Below are positions 8,551 to 17,140 of a stretch of DNA of 64,000 nucleotides, piece after piece. The notes beneath the pieces are model-generated. The model was not told the DNA's origin and did no database searches. It saw only the letters and a program-made list of their open reading frames with translations. Within the stretch, counting starts at the first letter, position 1. Each line of letters opens with the position of its first letter. This DNA comes from Allomuricauda sp. (GTDB taxonomy: Bacteria; Bacteroidota; Bacteroidia; Flavobacteriales; Flavobacteriaceae), in the NCBI GenBank assembly GCA_030148335.1, contig JASBTQ010000006.1, positions 99,248 through 163,247 on the forward strand, given 5' to 3'. The position numbers were made by a program, and so were the translations under genes.

Positions 8551-10470
8551 CTAACCGTTATCATTCCTTTTTCCGAGGAGCTCCTCAAGATCAGTTTGGT
8601 CCACGACCTCTTTTTCCAAAAGGAGTCGGGCCAGTTTTTCCAGTTCCTCCCGGTGCTCCAACAACAGGTTTTTGGTTCGATCATAGGCACTGGATACCAG
8701 GATCCTGACCTCCTTGTCTATCAATTTTGCCATCTCCTCGCTATAGGGTTTGGTCAGTGTTTGTTCGGTCTGGCCTGTGGAATCATAATAGCTGATGGGC
8801 CCTATCTCATTGTCCAGTCCATAATAGGAGACCATAATATAGGCCTGTTTGGTCACCTTTTCCAAGTCGTCCAGTGCACCGGATGACGGTTCCCCAAAGA
8901 TGATTTCCTCTGCCGCCCGCCCACCAAGTGATGCACAGATTTGGTCCAGGAACTGTGACTTGGTGACAATTTGCCGTTCTTCCGGCAAGTACCATGCTGC
9001 ACCCAATGATTTTCCCCTGGGAATGATCGATATTTTCATGAGGGAGTCCACATGTTCCAGATACCAACTGGCCACGGCATGGCCCGCCTCATGATGGGCC
9101 ACGATTTCTTTTTCTTTTGGTGAAATGATTTTATTCCTGCGCTCCATTCCACCAATGACCCGGTCCCGAGCAGCCATGAAATCTTCCTGTTCCACCACTT
9201 CTTTTTTCTTTCGGGCCGCGATGAGGGCGGCCTCGTTACAGATATTGGCGATATCCGCCCCTGAAAATCCGGGACTCAGCTTGGCCAACAATCCCACATC
9301 CACGTTTTTGGAGAGTTTCAAAGGCCGCAAATGAACCGCAAAGATCTCCCCACGTTCGAATTGATCGGGAAGTTCCAAATAGATATGACGATCAAACCTA
9401 CCCGGACGCAAAAGGGCTTTGTCGAGTACATCGGGACGGTTGGTGGCGGCAAGTACGATAACCCCGGTGTTTTCCCCAAAACCATCCAACTCCGTGAGCA
9501 ATTGGTTCAAGGTGCTCTCACGCTCATCATTGGCCTGGAAGGCGTTGATCTTTCCCCGGGATCGGCCCACAGCATCGATCTCATCAATAAAAATGATACT
9601 CGGGGCTTTGTCCTTGGCCCTTTTAAAAAGATCTCGTACCCGTGAGGCACCCACACCGACGAACATCTCCACGAATTCAGAACCGGACATGGAGAAAAAG
9701 GGGACGCCCGCCTCACCGGCCACAGCTTTGGCCATAAGGGTCTTTCCGGTCCCCGGAGGTCCCACCAGGAGGACGCCCTTGGGAATTTTGGCCCCCAATT
9801 TGGTGTAGCCTGCTGGGCTTTTAAGAAAATCAACGACTTCCATGACCTCGGCTTTTGCCTCTTTGAGTCCGGCAATATCGGCAAAGGTCACCGTGCTCTT
9901 GCCTCCCTTTTCTGCTATTTTGGCCGTTGATTTTCCAAAGCCGAGAAACGGATTCCCGTCTTTTCCGCTTCCCATTCTTCTGAGCATATACCCCCAGAAG
10001 ATGACAATGATGATCAAGGGCAATAGCCAAGAGAATAGGGTCGTCCAATGGGTCCGGTTCTCATATCGAATGTCGATCTTGTCCAGAGTGGGATTGTCCT
10101 TTTCCGCCTGTTGTACCTTGTTCTCAAAGTTTTCAATGGAACCTATCTGGATGTAAAAGGTTGGATCAGTTTCAGGGGCCAGGAAACGGTTTCGAACCTT
10201 CTTGGTCCCGGAGCCTTCCAGCGAATCTTTTTTGACATAGATCTCGGCCGTTTCCTTGTTGACTACCACGATCCGTTCAACCCGATTTTTGCTGAGTAAG
10301 GTCTCCTCGAACTCCATCCAGCCAATTTCCTTTGGGCCGCCCGAACGATTGAACAGAATCGTCATGACCAATAACATCACCACCAACAACCAGTTGAACC
10401 AGTTGATGCCATATTCCCCGGAAGGTGATTTTGGGGTGTTGTCCATTTTTGGGTTTTCCTTTGGGTCCAT
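8551..10470 (-). CDS. ftsH: ATP-dependent zinc metalloprotease FtsH
   Basis: The 639-residue protein has two transmembrane segments (about residues 24-40 and 145-162) around a periplasmic domain. These are followed by an AAA+ ATPase (Walker A GPPGTGKT 237-244, Walker [13 protein letters not shown] region [19 protein letters not shown]) and an M41 zinc protease domain (HEAGH 460-464). It degrades misfolded membrane and cytosolic proteins at the inner membrane. A regulator box with an exact TAGCTTTG lies upstream. Flavobacteria normally carry a housekeeping ftsH elsewhere, so this is probably a second, stress-induced copy; that needs the rest of the genome. A start at 10446 (second Met) is possible. 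Confidence 0.95.
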   Translation of the reverse strand: MDPKENPKMDNTPKSPSGEYGINWFNWLLVVMLLVMTILFNRSGGPKEIGWMEFEETLLSKNRVERIVVVNKETAEIYVKKDSLEGSGTKKVRNRFLAPETDPTFYIQIGSIENFENKVQQAEKDNPTLDKIDIRYENRTHWTTLFSWLLPLIIIVIFWGYMLRRMGSGKDGNPFLGFGKSTAKIAEKGGKSTVTFADIAGLKEAKAEVMEVVDFLKSPAGYTKLGAKIPKGVLLVGPPGTGKTLMAKAVAGEAGVPFFSMSGSEFVEMFVGVGASRVRDLFKRAKDKAPSIIFIDEIDAVGRSRGKINAFQANDERESTLNQLLTELDGFGENTGVIVLAATNRPDVLDKALLRPGRFDRHIYLELPDQFERGEIFAVHLRPLKLSKNVDVGLLAKLSPGFSGADIANICNEAALIAARKKKEVVEQEDFMAARDRVIGGMERRNKIISPKEKEIVAHHEAGHAVASWYLEHVDSLMKISIIPRGKSLGAAWYLPEERQIVTKSQFLDQICASLGGRAAEEIIFGEPSSGALDDLEKVTKQAYIMVSYYGLDNEIGPISYYDSTGQTEQTLTKPYSEEMAKLIDKEVRILVSSAYDRTKNLLLEHREELEKLARLLLEKEVVDQTDLEELLGKRNDNG

Positions 10471-10510
10471 TTTTTGCTCTTAGCGCTGTTGATATAGGGA
10501 ATGCATCAAC

Positions 10511-10554
10511 CAAAGCTAGCTTGCCGCAAGGATGTTCCAAATGATACAAATCAT
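10511..10554 (-). promoter_or_regulatory. Palindromic regulator box and -7 element, ftsH promoter
   Basis: Box ATGATACAAATCAT (10541-10554) is followed on the minus strand by an exact -7 element TAGCTTTG (10518-10511). Transcription would start about 35 bases before the ftsH ATG. Confidence 0.8.
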
Positions 10555-10788
10555 GCTTTGGGAACTTATGATACAAAAACTTGCCTCACGCTCCTATCGG
10601 CTTTTAAATAAGGGAAAGGGCCACGGACAGGACATGGAATTGGGTTGTATGGGGTCGATAAAACCCAAGATGCATGTTTAGGGTGGTATGCTTCGATACG
10701 GATGGAGGTCCCGAAGGCCTGTCCCTACCATTTGATCTATACCCGCACTACTGAACAAGCCTGTGGAGCCTGTGTCACGGTTATGGGG

Positions 10789-11331
10789 TCAAGCAATCGA
10801 TTTTGGCTTTTTGGAGCAAAATCCCCGCAAGAATGCCCGCAATTCATCCCAGTCCGTATATTCATAATCTTGCGAAGTATCCGTGTCACCGCCTTCCCGC
10901 TTGGCGATCATCCGCATGAGGAGTTTTTTGAAATAATCGTACTCCGTATACTTCAATGCACCTGCAATATGTTGTACCTCATTGGGGACCCAACCTGTTT
11001 TTTCCAGAAAGTCCAGAGCAATCTTTTGGGCCTCCACATGTTCTTTCTCAATCTTGGAGGCCACGGCCATGGAAACGGAGAAAAAGGCGGAGTACGTTTT
11101 GTTGAGCGTATCCAAATGACTTAAGATATAGTTGCTAATGGAGCTTTGGTATTTGTGCACATGGATGGAACCGCCGATCAGGACAGCCTCAAAGCCATCG
11201 GGGGATGGAGGGTCATCCGTGGCATCGGCAATGACGACACTATGGCCACCGCCTTGTAGCACCTCTTCCATGAACCTGGCGATCTTTCGGGTATGTCCTT
11301 CGCTGGTGCCGTATACGATAAGAATTTTCAT
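10789..11331 (-). CDS. Flavodoxin-domain protein, HemG-like (protoporphyrinogen oxidase family)
   Basis: From the ATG at 11331 the protein has 180 residues and starts MKILIVYGTSEGHTRKIA, the FMN-phosphate loop of flavodoxins. VLIGGSIHVHKYQ and FFSVSMAVAS match the Flavodoxin_5/HemG family. HemG-type proteins oxidise protoporphyrinogen IX with menaquinone as acceptor and can work without oxygen. Other members are general quinone-linked flavodoxins, so the heme role is a suggestion. The longer reading from 11424 is excluded because it starts in the regulator box and upstream of the predicted transcript start. The gene is a single unit behind its own box. Confidence 0.82.
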   Translation of the reverse strand: MKILIVYGTSEGHTRKIARFMEEVLQGGGHSVVIADATDDPPSPDGFEAVLIGGSIHVHKYQSSISNYILSHLDTLNKTYSAFFSVSMAVASKIEKEHVEAQKIALDFLEKTGWVPNEVQHIAGALKYTEYDYFKKLLMRMIAKREGGDTDTSQDYEYTDWDELRAFLRGFCSKKPKSIA

Positions 11332-11393
11332 TTTTTGATGTTTTGGGTTGATATGGTGTATCCCAAGTCCTTTGGGTTTCTTGTGAAATGCAA

Positions 11394-11437
11394 CAAAAAT
11401 AGATGCCCTATCGGGCGGGTACAATGACCTGGGTCAT
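11394..11437 (-). promoter_or_regulatory. Palindromic regulator box and -7 element, flavodoxin promoter
   Basis: Box ATGACCTGGGTCAT (11424-11437) is followed on the minus strand by an exact -7 element TATTTTTG (11401-11394). Confidence 0.82.
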
Positions 11438-11505
11438 TCATGCAAAAGGAAGCGTCCCGCCCAAAAGGGAAATTCGGGAGTGCACCTTTGGCTTTGGAAC
11501 GAAAG

Positions 11506-12186
11506 TTATTGCCCTTGGCTCATTTTATCGAAAAATCCTTTGTAAACCTTTAGGGCATCATTGATCATCTCCACAGTAAGCCTGCTGGTTATGGTGGCCC
11601 CGGAAATGCCATCGACTACTTTGTCTCCCTTAATGATGGTTCGGTCATTTTGGTTCAACCCAAAGGTGTTTTCCTGAAAGTCGACCTTCGTTCCCACGAA
11701 TTGATCTTCAAAGGAAGACAGGGAGATGGCCGCACCATAGCCTTCGGATTCGGCCATATGCTCAAAGACCACTTTTTTGATCTCCAATGTATTTTTGTCT
11801 ATTAGAAAGGTGCCCCGAATGTTGCCACCAAATCCTTTGTCGGACATAAGTAACATCACATTGGTATTGTCCTTGACCTCAAAAATGGGATAGATGTCCC
11901 TTTTGCCCGGACCATTGAATTTATGATACAGATCGACCGCCTCGGTAATGCCCGTACTGTCCACGATATTGTTTTGATCCAATTTCCAAAAACGGAGTTT
12001 CGACACCGCATCTGAGGAATCGATCAGGGAAATATCCAAAAAGTCAGCTATTCCCTCTAGCCCAGAAAGGTGCCCGCTGCTCTCTTCCTTAAGGATAGGT
12101 TCAGGTCTTTGGGGTGTTTTTTCTTCTTTTTGCCTACAGTTCCACAAAATGGGAACCAATAGAAGCACCAAAAATTTTGTTTTCAT
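11506..12186 (-). CDS. FMN-binding domain lipoprotein
   Basis: The 226-residue protein has a lipoprotein signal (LLLVPILWNCRQKEE; Cys about residue 17). Its C-terminal half is an FMN-binding domain with the motif DGISGATITS (about residues 193-202), whose Thr is the usual site of covalent FMN attachment by ApbE in NqrC/RnfG-type proteins. Such domains carry electrons outside the inner membrane. No Rnf or Nqr subunits lie nearby, so it may be part of a stand-alone periplasmic electron carrier. It sits behind its own box and next to a flavodoxin gene, which supports a redox role. The electron partner is unknown. Confidence 0.82.
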   Translation of the reverse strand: MKTKFLVLLLVPILWNCRQKEEKTPQRPEPILKEESSGHLSGLEGIADFLDISLIDSSDAVSKLRFWKLDQNNIVDSTGITEAVDLYHKFNGPGKRDIYPIFEVKDNTNVMLLMSDKGFGGNIRGTFLIDKNTLEIKKVVFEHMAESEGYGAAISLSSFEDQFVGTKVDFQENTFGLNQNDRTIIKGDKVVDGISGATITSRLTVEMINDALKVYKGFFDKMSQGQ

Positions 12187-12216
12187 CGTCGATGGGTTTT
12201 AAACGGATTTCGATCT

Positions 12217-12260
12217 CAAAGGTGTGTCGAATATGTAATGTGGGAAATGATTCCCATCAC
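12217..12260 (-). promoter_or_regulatory. Palindromic regulator box and -7 element, FMN-lipoprotein promoter
   Basis: Box ATGATTCCCATCAC (12247-12260) is followed on the minus strand by CACCTTTG (12224-12217) at the standard spacing. Confidence 0.72.
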
Positions 12261-12378
12261 TTGGGACCAAATAGGACTGTTTTTGTTTTGCCTGCTTTGG
12301 TCGGGGATTGGCCAAAAACCAGGATGGGCAGAGACCCATGCTTCACCCCGGTCATTTTACCATCAAATAGTAGTGGGG

Positions 12379-12422
12379 CTGATCCCGATCATTTCAGATC
12401 ATTGGAGGCTAGCGTAGATTTA
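12379..12422 (+). promoter_or_regulatory. Palindromic regulator box and -7 element, ytxH operon promoter
   Basis: Box CTGATCCCGATCAT (12379-12392) is followed by TAGATTTA (12415-12422). It sits 19 bases before the ATG at 12441, so the far longer open frame that begins at 12114 is not used. Confidence 0.75.
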
Positions 12423-12440
12423 CCCATAAATTTTAAACTA

Positions 12441-12779
12441 ATGGAAAACATGTCAAACAAAAGTGGAAACATCTTCTTGGCCTTGTTGACCGGGGCCATT
12501 GTAGGAGCGGGAATCGGAATTCTTTTTGCACCCGACAAAGGAAGGGAGACCAGGGGAAAAATTAAGAAAAAGGCCATGGATGCCGCCCAGACCATATCGG
12601 ATACCACTTCCGATATAGCGGAGGAATTTTCCGAATCGGTAATGGAAAGAAAAAGAATATTTGAGGAGAAATTGGAAGATGCCATGTCCAAGATGAGCTA
12701 TAAGGCAGAAGAGGTCATCAACGCATTGGAAAAGAAACTGGAAGAATTAAAAAAGAAAAATGAGCAGTTGCAAAAATGA
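12441..12779 (+). CDS. YtxH domain-containing protein
   Basis: From the ATG at 12441 the protein has 112 residues. A glycine-rich transmembrane segment (FLALLTGAIVGAGIGILFAPDKG, described here by its ends: residues about 11-33) followed by KGRETR is the YtxH signature. A long charged coiled coil then runs to the end. YtxH proteins are small membrane-anchored stress proteins with no known enzyme activity. It overlaps the next gene by 20 bases, and in Bacteroidota it commonly travels with a holin-like membrane protein and a DUF6327 protein, as here. Confidence 0.85.
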   Translation: MENMSNKSGNIFLALLTGAIVGAGIGILFAPDKGRETRGKIKKKAMDAAQTISDTTSDIAEEFSESVMERKRIFEEKLEDAMSKMSYKAEEVINALEKKLEELKKKNEQLQK

Positions 12780-13131
12780 TTTGGGAACGTTTTTTCAGGA
12801 GCTCAAGGAAAATGTGAAACAGACCGATGAAAGCCTGCATTCCTTTATGGGCTATACAGTGGAGTATTACGAACTGAAGGTCTTTAAGTTCCTCATGCAT
12901 ATCATGGAACATATCCTTAAGTGGATCATCATAGGGGTCTTGGCCTTTTTGGCACTGCTCCTGTTTTCTGTGGCCGTTGCCTATGCCCTGGGACTATTTT
13001 TCGATAATATGGCCTATGGGTTTGCCATCGTGGGATTTTTCTATGTGATCCTCATGGTGCTGTATGTCCTTTTCAGGAACAAGTGGAACGGATCCTTGAT
13101 CCGAAAGTTTTCCATATACTTTTTTGAATAA
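12760..13131 (+). CDS. Phage-holin-family (Holin-X/YqjD-associated) small membrane protein
   Basis: The 123-residue protein has a charged amphipathic N-terminus of about 48 residues and two strong transmembrane helices (about residues 51-77 and 82-106), with a basic C-terminal tail. This is the layout of the phage_holin_3_6 family that accompanies YtxH. Despite the family name nothing suggests a phage: no phage genes are near. It overlaps ytxH by 20 bases and precedes the DUF6327 gene by two bases, so the three are one operon under the 12379 box. Confidence 0.75.
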   Translation: MSSCKNDLGTFFQELKENVKQTDESLHSFMGYTVEYYELKVFKFLMHIMEHILKWIIIGVLAFLALLLFSVAVAYALGLFFDNMAYGFAIVGFFYVILMVLYVLFRNKWNGSLIRKFSIYFFE

Positions 13132-13133
13132 CC

Positions 13134-13328
13134 ATGAAAACAAGGTACAATTCATTTGCTGAAATAGAGGAGCGGTTGAAAATACTGGGGCTCCATAGAC
13201 AGATTGAAATGGAGCGCATGAAACTCCACATGGCCTTGGTCCGGAAGGGACTCAGTTGTTCGTTGCGGAGGGATACCCTGCCCATGGTCCTACTTGCCAG
13301 GCTATTCCAGACGATAAGGCATCGATGA
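13134..13328 (+). CDS. DUF6327-like small protein
   Basis: This 64-residue protein begins MKTRYNSFAEIEERLKILGL, which matches the conserved opening of DUF6327 proteins, the usual third member of the YtxH/holin cassette in flavobacteria. The rest is helical and basic. It starts two bases after the holin-like stop. Function unknown; a membrane-stress role is guessed from its partners only. Confidence 0.65.
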   Translation: MKTRYNSFAEIEERLKILGLHRQIEMERMKLHMALVRKGLSCSLRRDTLPMVLLARLFQTIRHR

Positions 13329-13633
13329 CATTTGATTTGGTCGTCATACTCCAAGAGGGGAAGCAACAAATTTAAGGAAGCGAAACCACAAAAAAATTGG
13401 AAGCTATCCAGGGAAGCAGCAGCGAAGAACCCTGAAATGGCTGCTGAAAAGAGCGCCAAAAACCAAGTTTGGCAGACTATAACGTTGAAATACCCAAGGA
13501 CATCAAAGGGATAAAACACAAGAGTTGGGAAGCTTTCCTGAAGAAAAGACAACCCGGAAAAGGTTAAGGAAATCTTTTTCAAATGCATCGGTCGCACCAA
13601 ACATAACCGTATATTGATCTAAAGATCTATACA
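13329..13633. other. Non-coding or decayed coding stretch
   Basis: Three short overlapping frames follow one another; a late one reads VEIPKDIKGIKHKSWEAF and runs to a stop near 13566. Codon-like composition in successive frames suggests a frameshifted relic of a small basic protein, but I cannot identify the parent. No regulator box precedes the next gene. Confidence 0.4.
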
Positions 13634-14230
13634 ATGAAAAAATTGGTGAACTATTTTATACAGGGGCTTTTGTATATAGCCCCATTGGGGATTACGGTAT
13701 ATCTCATCTATGTCATCTTTGATTTTATGGATAAATTGACTAAGGAACTCCTGACAAAGTTCTTTGACGTCAAAGTTCCTGGACTGGGCATTTTGGTCCT
13801 TATGCTATTTTTGGTCCTGATAGGATTCTTGGGCAGTACCATCATCGCTAAGCCGATAAAGAACAGCCTTAAAAAAATCATTGGGAGAATTCCTGTACTG
13901 AATTTTATCTTGTCTGCTTTGAACGACCTTTTAAGCGCTTTTGTGGGAAAGGAAAAAAAGTTCAATAAACCGGTATTGGTCAAGGTCAACTTGAATTCCG
14001 ACCTTGAAAAATTGGGGTTTGTAACCGAAGAACATCTGGATGTCCTTGGGGAAAATGATAAGGTCGCGGTCTATTTTCCCCACTCCTATAATTTTTCAGG
14101 GGAGTTGTTCATTGTGCCCAAGGAACAGATCAGACCTGTCCATTTGAACTCCAGTGAAGTAATGCGTTTCATCGTTTCGGCCGGACTGACTGGATGGAGC
14201 AAGGAAGCAAGTATCCAACAAGACAATTGA
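13634..14230 (+). CDS. DUF502 family membrane protein
   Basis: The 198-residue protein has two transmembrane helices (about residues 10-31 and 50-76). The DUF502 pattern GLLYIAPLGITVYLIY near the N-terminus is followed by GSTIIAKPIKN and IPVLNFILSALNDLL, then a soluble beta-rich domain with VAVYFPHSYNFSGELFIVP. The family is widespread and its function is not established; plant homologues act in endomembranes. No box was recognised upstream, so it may be read from the ytxH operon or from an unseen promoter. Confidence 0.85.
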   Translation: MKKLVNYFIQGLLYIAPLGITVYLIYVIFDFMDKLTKELLTKFFDVKVPGLGILVLMLFLVLIGFLGSTIIAKPIKNSLKKIIGRIPVLNFILSALNDLLSAFVGKEKKFNKPVLVKVNLNSDLEKLGFVTEEHLDVLGENDKVAVYFPHSYNFSGELFIVPKEQIRPVHLNSSEVMRFIVSAGLTGWSKEASIQQDN

Positions 14231-14329
14231 AATGGACCGTCCAATACACTGCTAGCCTAATTTTGACCTTGGAGCCCCTTGGTTCTCGGATGCCGCCCCC
14301 AAGATGACAATGCCCGTTTCAAACTCCCA

Positions 14330-14373
14330 ATGATGCAGATCATTTTGGAAGTCCTTGAAATCAATCAACTTTG
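14330..14373 (+). promoter_or_regulatory. Palindromic regulator box and -7 element, DUF2267 promoter
   Basis: Box ATGATGCAGATCAT (14330-14343) is followed by CAACTTTG (14366-14373). The gene start is 25 bases further. Confidence 0.75.
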
Positions 14374-14398
14374 GTACACAATCATAAAAAGGGAATGT

Positions 14399-14851
14399 AT
14401 GGCACTCAATTTTAACCAATATGCGGCTGAAGGGAATAGCTTTTTGAAAGCCTATGCCAAGGAACTGGGCCTGGGAAAGGATACCGAAAAGGCAGGCAGA
14501 ATTTTTATTTCCATCATGCATGCCCTGCGGGAAATCATCCCAATGGAAGAATCATTGCAGTTGGTCGCACAACTGCCCATGTTTATGAAAGCAGCCTATG
14601 TCAATGGATGGAACCCAAAGAAAAAAAGGCCAAAAATCAAGCACGTGGAAGGGTTCATGGAGTTGGTGAGGGATTTCGACGGTTTGTCGGCAACCAGTGA
14701 TTTTGGGGAAGAGAACGATAGGATCGAAACGTATATCGATGTCACCTTCATCTTTTTAAGAAAATACATTTCCTTGGGTGAACTTCAGGATATTCGGGAT
14801 GGCCTTCCCAAGGACCTCAAAAGTTTGATCTACTCCAATTTAATGTTCTAA
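14399..14851 (+). CDS. DUF2267 family protein
   Basis: From the ATG at 14399 the protein has 150 residues. It is soluble and mostly helical. The motifs KAGRIFISIMHALREIIPMEESLQLVAQLPMFMK (in part; residues about 30-63) and FLRKYISLGELQDIRDGLPKDL near the end match DUF2267, a family often seen beside Usp, BON and Hsp20 genes in stress loci. Its biochemical role is unknown. The longer reading from 14279 starts before the regulator box and is rejected. Confidence 0.85.
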   Translation: MALNFNQYAAEGNSFLKAYAKELGLGKDTEKAGRIFISIMHALREIIPMEESLQLVAQLPMFMKAAYVNGWNPKKKRPKIKHVEGFMELVRDFDGLSATSDFGEENDRIETYIDVTFIFLRKYISLGELQDIRDGLPKDLKSLIYSNLMF

Positions 14852-14923
14852 GGTCGAACGGTTTACGTTTTTTTTTGCGCAGCCCATAGAATAATGGGAT
14901 TATCCAAGCTCTACAAGCGTACC

Positions 14924-14967
14924 ATGATCCAAATCATTGGCTTGGAGATATTTGGGACTTACCTTGA
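14924..14967 (+). promoter_or_regulatory. Palindromic regulator box and -7 element, WG-repeat/SDR promoter
   Basis: Box ATGATCCAAATCAT (14924-14937) is followed by TACCTTGA (14960-14967). It rules out the upstream start at 14937. Confidence 0.78.
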
Positions 14968-14990
14968 TACACATTTTAATATTAAATACC

Positions 14991-15665
14991 ATGAACAAGA
15001 CACATTTTTTGATAGTGGCGATTTGCATCCTATTTCCCTTTTTTGGAAATGCCCAAACCATTGAAACCATCAATAAACCTATCCTGAAAGAGTTGGATGA
15101 AGTGGCCCCCTTCAGTGAGGGTTTGGCAGCTGTCCGAAAAGGTGAACGATGGGGCTTTATTGATAAGACCGGAGAACTGGTCATTGATTTCAGGGACGAT
15201 GTGGTCTGGGACAAAAACGCGGTTTCGGACCGTAAAGATATCAGGGCCATCCGTTATCCACAATTCAAAAATGGACTGTGCCCCATCCAACAGATCAAGG
15301 ATGAAGGTATTGCCTATTATGGTTTTATGGATGCCCAAGGCCAAATCGTGGTCCAACCGGAGTACTTAAATGTAACTGGGTTCAAGGATGGGAAGGCCAT
15401 AGGAATCTTCTGTAGGAGGACATTTAGGGGAAAAAACAGCTTTCAGCTCAATATTTATGAATACACCTTTACCGAGGTGATATTGAACACCAAAGGAGAG
15501 ATAGTGTGGCCCATAAAAAAAAGGGAGGGTATTTCGATGGCGAAAAAAAGATACGAAATGCCCGAATTGACGGCATCCTTGATTTCATCCAACCTCATAG
15601 CCATCAAAACCAAGGGCAATCATTTTGAAATCTGTAATGTGAACGCATTAAACCAAAGACCATGA
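14991..15665 (+). CDS. Exported WG-repeat protein
   Basis: From the ATG at 14991 the protein has 224 residues and a signal peptide (IVAICILFPFFGNAQ). It carries at least two WG/KWG beta-propeller-type repeats: ERWGFIDKTGELVIDF (about residues 52-67) and YYGFMDAQGQIVVQPEYL (about residues 104-121). Such repeats usually serve in binding outside the cytoplasm; no enzyme motif is seen. Its stop overlaps the start of the SDR gene (ATGA), so the two are translated together from the 14924 box. Confidence 0.78.
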   Translation: MNKTHFLIVAICILFPFFGNAQTIETINKPILKELDEVAPFSEGLAAVRKGERWGFIDKTGELVIDFRDDVVWDKNAVSDRKDIRAIRYPQFKNGLCPIQQIKDEGIAYYGFMDAQGQIVVQPEYLNVTGFKDGKAIGIFCRRTFRGKNSFQLNIYEYTFTEVILNTKGEIVWPIKKREGISMAKKRYEMPELTASLISSNLIAIKTKGNHFEICNVNALNQRP

Positions 15666-16423
15666 ACAGATTACAGCATAAAGTAGCCATAGTGACCGGG
15701 GGCGCTTCCGGAATCGGAAAGGAAACGGCAAGGAGGTTCTTGGCCGAAGGGGCCAAGGTCCTCTTGGTGGATATCGATCAAAACACCCTGGAGAAAACCA
15801 TAGAGGAATTCAATAGTCCCCATGTGGTCCATTGCTTGGCAGATGTCTCCAAGACGACCGACGTGAAAGCATATACTCAGGCGGCTTTGGATAACTTTGG
15901 CAGGATAGATGTTTTTTTTAACAATGCGGGCATTGAGGGGGTGTCACGTCCCATGATGGCGTATCCTGATGAAACCTTCAATAAGGTCATCGACGTCAAT
16001 TTGAAAGGGGTTTGGTACGGTTGCAAATATGTGATACCCAAAATGACGGATGGGGGAAGTGTGGTCATAACCTCTTCCGTGGCCGGTCTCAAGGGCTTTG
16101 AGGGATTGGGGGCCTATGTGGCCAGTAAACATGCCGTGGTGGGCATTATGCGCACGGCGGCCTTGGAGTTTGCCAATAGAAAGATACGTGTGAACACCGT
16201 ACACCCCGGACCTGTGGAAACCGGGATGATGCGCCGGATAGAAACAGATATTTCACCACAGGATAGCAGTCAGGCCAAGAAAGGTTTCGAGGCCAGTGTT
16301 CCCTTCGGGCGCTATGCGGAAACAGGGGAAGTGGCCGATCTTATCCTTTTTCTTGCCTCTGATGAAAGCAAATACATCACTGGGGCCACCCATGTGGTGG
16401 ATGGGGGCATGCTGATCGCATGA
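15662..16423 (+). CDS. SDR family NAD(P)-dependent oxidoreductase
   Basis: The 253-residue protein is a classical short-chain dehydrogenase. The cofactor loop TGGASGIG is at residues 12-19, DI near 37-38 at the end of beta-2 favours NAD(H), NNAG is at 87-90, and the catalytic set is Ser139, Tyr152 and Lys156 (YVASK). HPGPVETGM and VVDGGM are present at the C-terminal side. The substrate cannot be told; many such enzymes act on sugars or simple alcohols. It is coupled by an ATGA overlap to the WG-repeat gene. Confidence 0.92.
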   Translation: MNRLQHKVAIVTGGASGIGKETARRFLAEGAKVLLVDIDQNTLEKTIEEFNSPHVVHCLADVSKTTDVKAYTQAALDNFGRIDVFFNNAGIEGVSRPMMAYPDETFNKVIDVNLKGVWYGCKYVIPKMTDGGSVVITSSVAGLKGFEGLGAYVASKHAVVGIMRTAALEFANRKIRVNTVHPGPVETGMMRRIETDISPQDSSQAKKGFEASVPFGRYAETGEVADLILFLASDESKYITGATHVVDGGMLIA

Positions 16424-16523
16424 TACCGAAAGGAGCGGTTGCTCCCCTTAATAAAAATGGAAGATTGCTGGGTTGGCTTACATTAATAGGTAATGGATGC
16501 GTAAAAAAAGGTATACAGGATAC

Positions 16524-16685
16524 TTACCATTGTTCCAATTTTTGGTCCGGGATGTCGATGAATTCACCGCCATGGTAGCACTTGCGGCAAAAGGAAGTAT
16601 TGATGCTTCCATCCCGATTGGTTCCGTAGTCCGCAAGATGGTATATCGGCATTCCGCAACGCCCACAACTATTGAGAAATTCCAT
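16524..16685 (-). CDS. Small zinc-ribbon protein (PF12674-like)
   Basis: The 53-residue protein was found by reading the minus strand from the ATG at 16685. It has CGRCGMPI near the start (Cys7 and Cys10), DYGTNRDGSINTSFCRKCY with Cys33 and Cys36, and GGEFID. This is the pattern of the putative zinc-ribbon family whose members usually read CGMP...GTNADGS...YCxYCYxxGEF. Four cysteines in two CxxC pairs should bind one zinc. It lies 65 bases behind the DUF302 gene on the same strand, probably in one operon. Function unknown. Confidence 0.8.
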   Translation of the reverse strand: MEFLNSCGRCGMPIYHLADYGTNRDGSINTSFCRKCYHGGEFIDIPDQKLEQW

Positions 16686-16750
16686 TTGCTAAGGTTTTGG
16701 GAGGTTTTATGGTTTGTGAAAGCCAGTTTTTATGTGCCGAAGCCGTAATA

Positions 16751-17140
16751 TCAAAGACCATTGATCACGTTTTTGAGTTTGTCACGGACCTCCTCGGCAA
16801 TCCCGTTCAAGGCATCGTTCCGGATGCCCATCATCGATGCAATGGGGTCAACGGCGGCCACTTCGATGTTGCCATCCTCGGTTTCCCTTACGATGACATT
16901 ACAGGGAAGCATGGTACCGATCTTATCCTCCACTTGAAGCGCCTTATGGGCAAATGTGGGATTACAAGCACCCAAAATGGTATAGCTTGGAAAGTAAACA
17001 TCCAACTTCTTCTTCAGGATGCTTTGGATATCGATTTCGGTGAGGACACCAAAACCTTCATTTTTAAGCGCCTGGGTCGTTTTTTGTATTGCTTTTTCGA
17101 AAGTAATGTCATGAAGGACTGTGCTGAAGTAATATCCCAT
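16751..17140 (-). CDS. DUF302 domain-containing protein
   Basis: The 129-residue protein covers a complete DUF302 domain: FEKAIQKTTQALKNEGFGVLTEID (in part, residues about 14-37), YTILGACNPTFAHKALQ with the conserved CNP, and LPCNVIVRE. The family folds as a small alpha/beta unit and is found with thiol, copper and stress genes; its reaction is unknown. The start at 17140 is the first ATG and fits the family N-terminus (MGYYFSTVL). A zinc-ribbon gene follows. Confidence 0.87.
   Translation of the reverse strand: MGYYFSTVLHDITFEKAIQKTTQALKNEGFGVLTEIDIQSILKKKLDVYFPSYTILGACNPTFAHKALQVEDKIGTMLPCNVIVRETEDGNIEVAAVDPIASMMGIRNDALNGIAEEVRDKLKNVINGL

Noticed and set aside
12114..12440. Long N-terminal extension of the YtxH gene
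   Set aside because: It overlaps the FMN-lipoprotein gene start and two regulator boxes; YtxH begins at 12441.
12760..13131. Phage holin, hence prophage
   Set aside because: The family name is historical; the gene sits in a YtxH/DUF6327 cassette and there are no phage structural, lysis or integrase genes.
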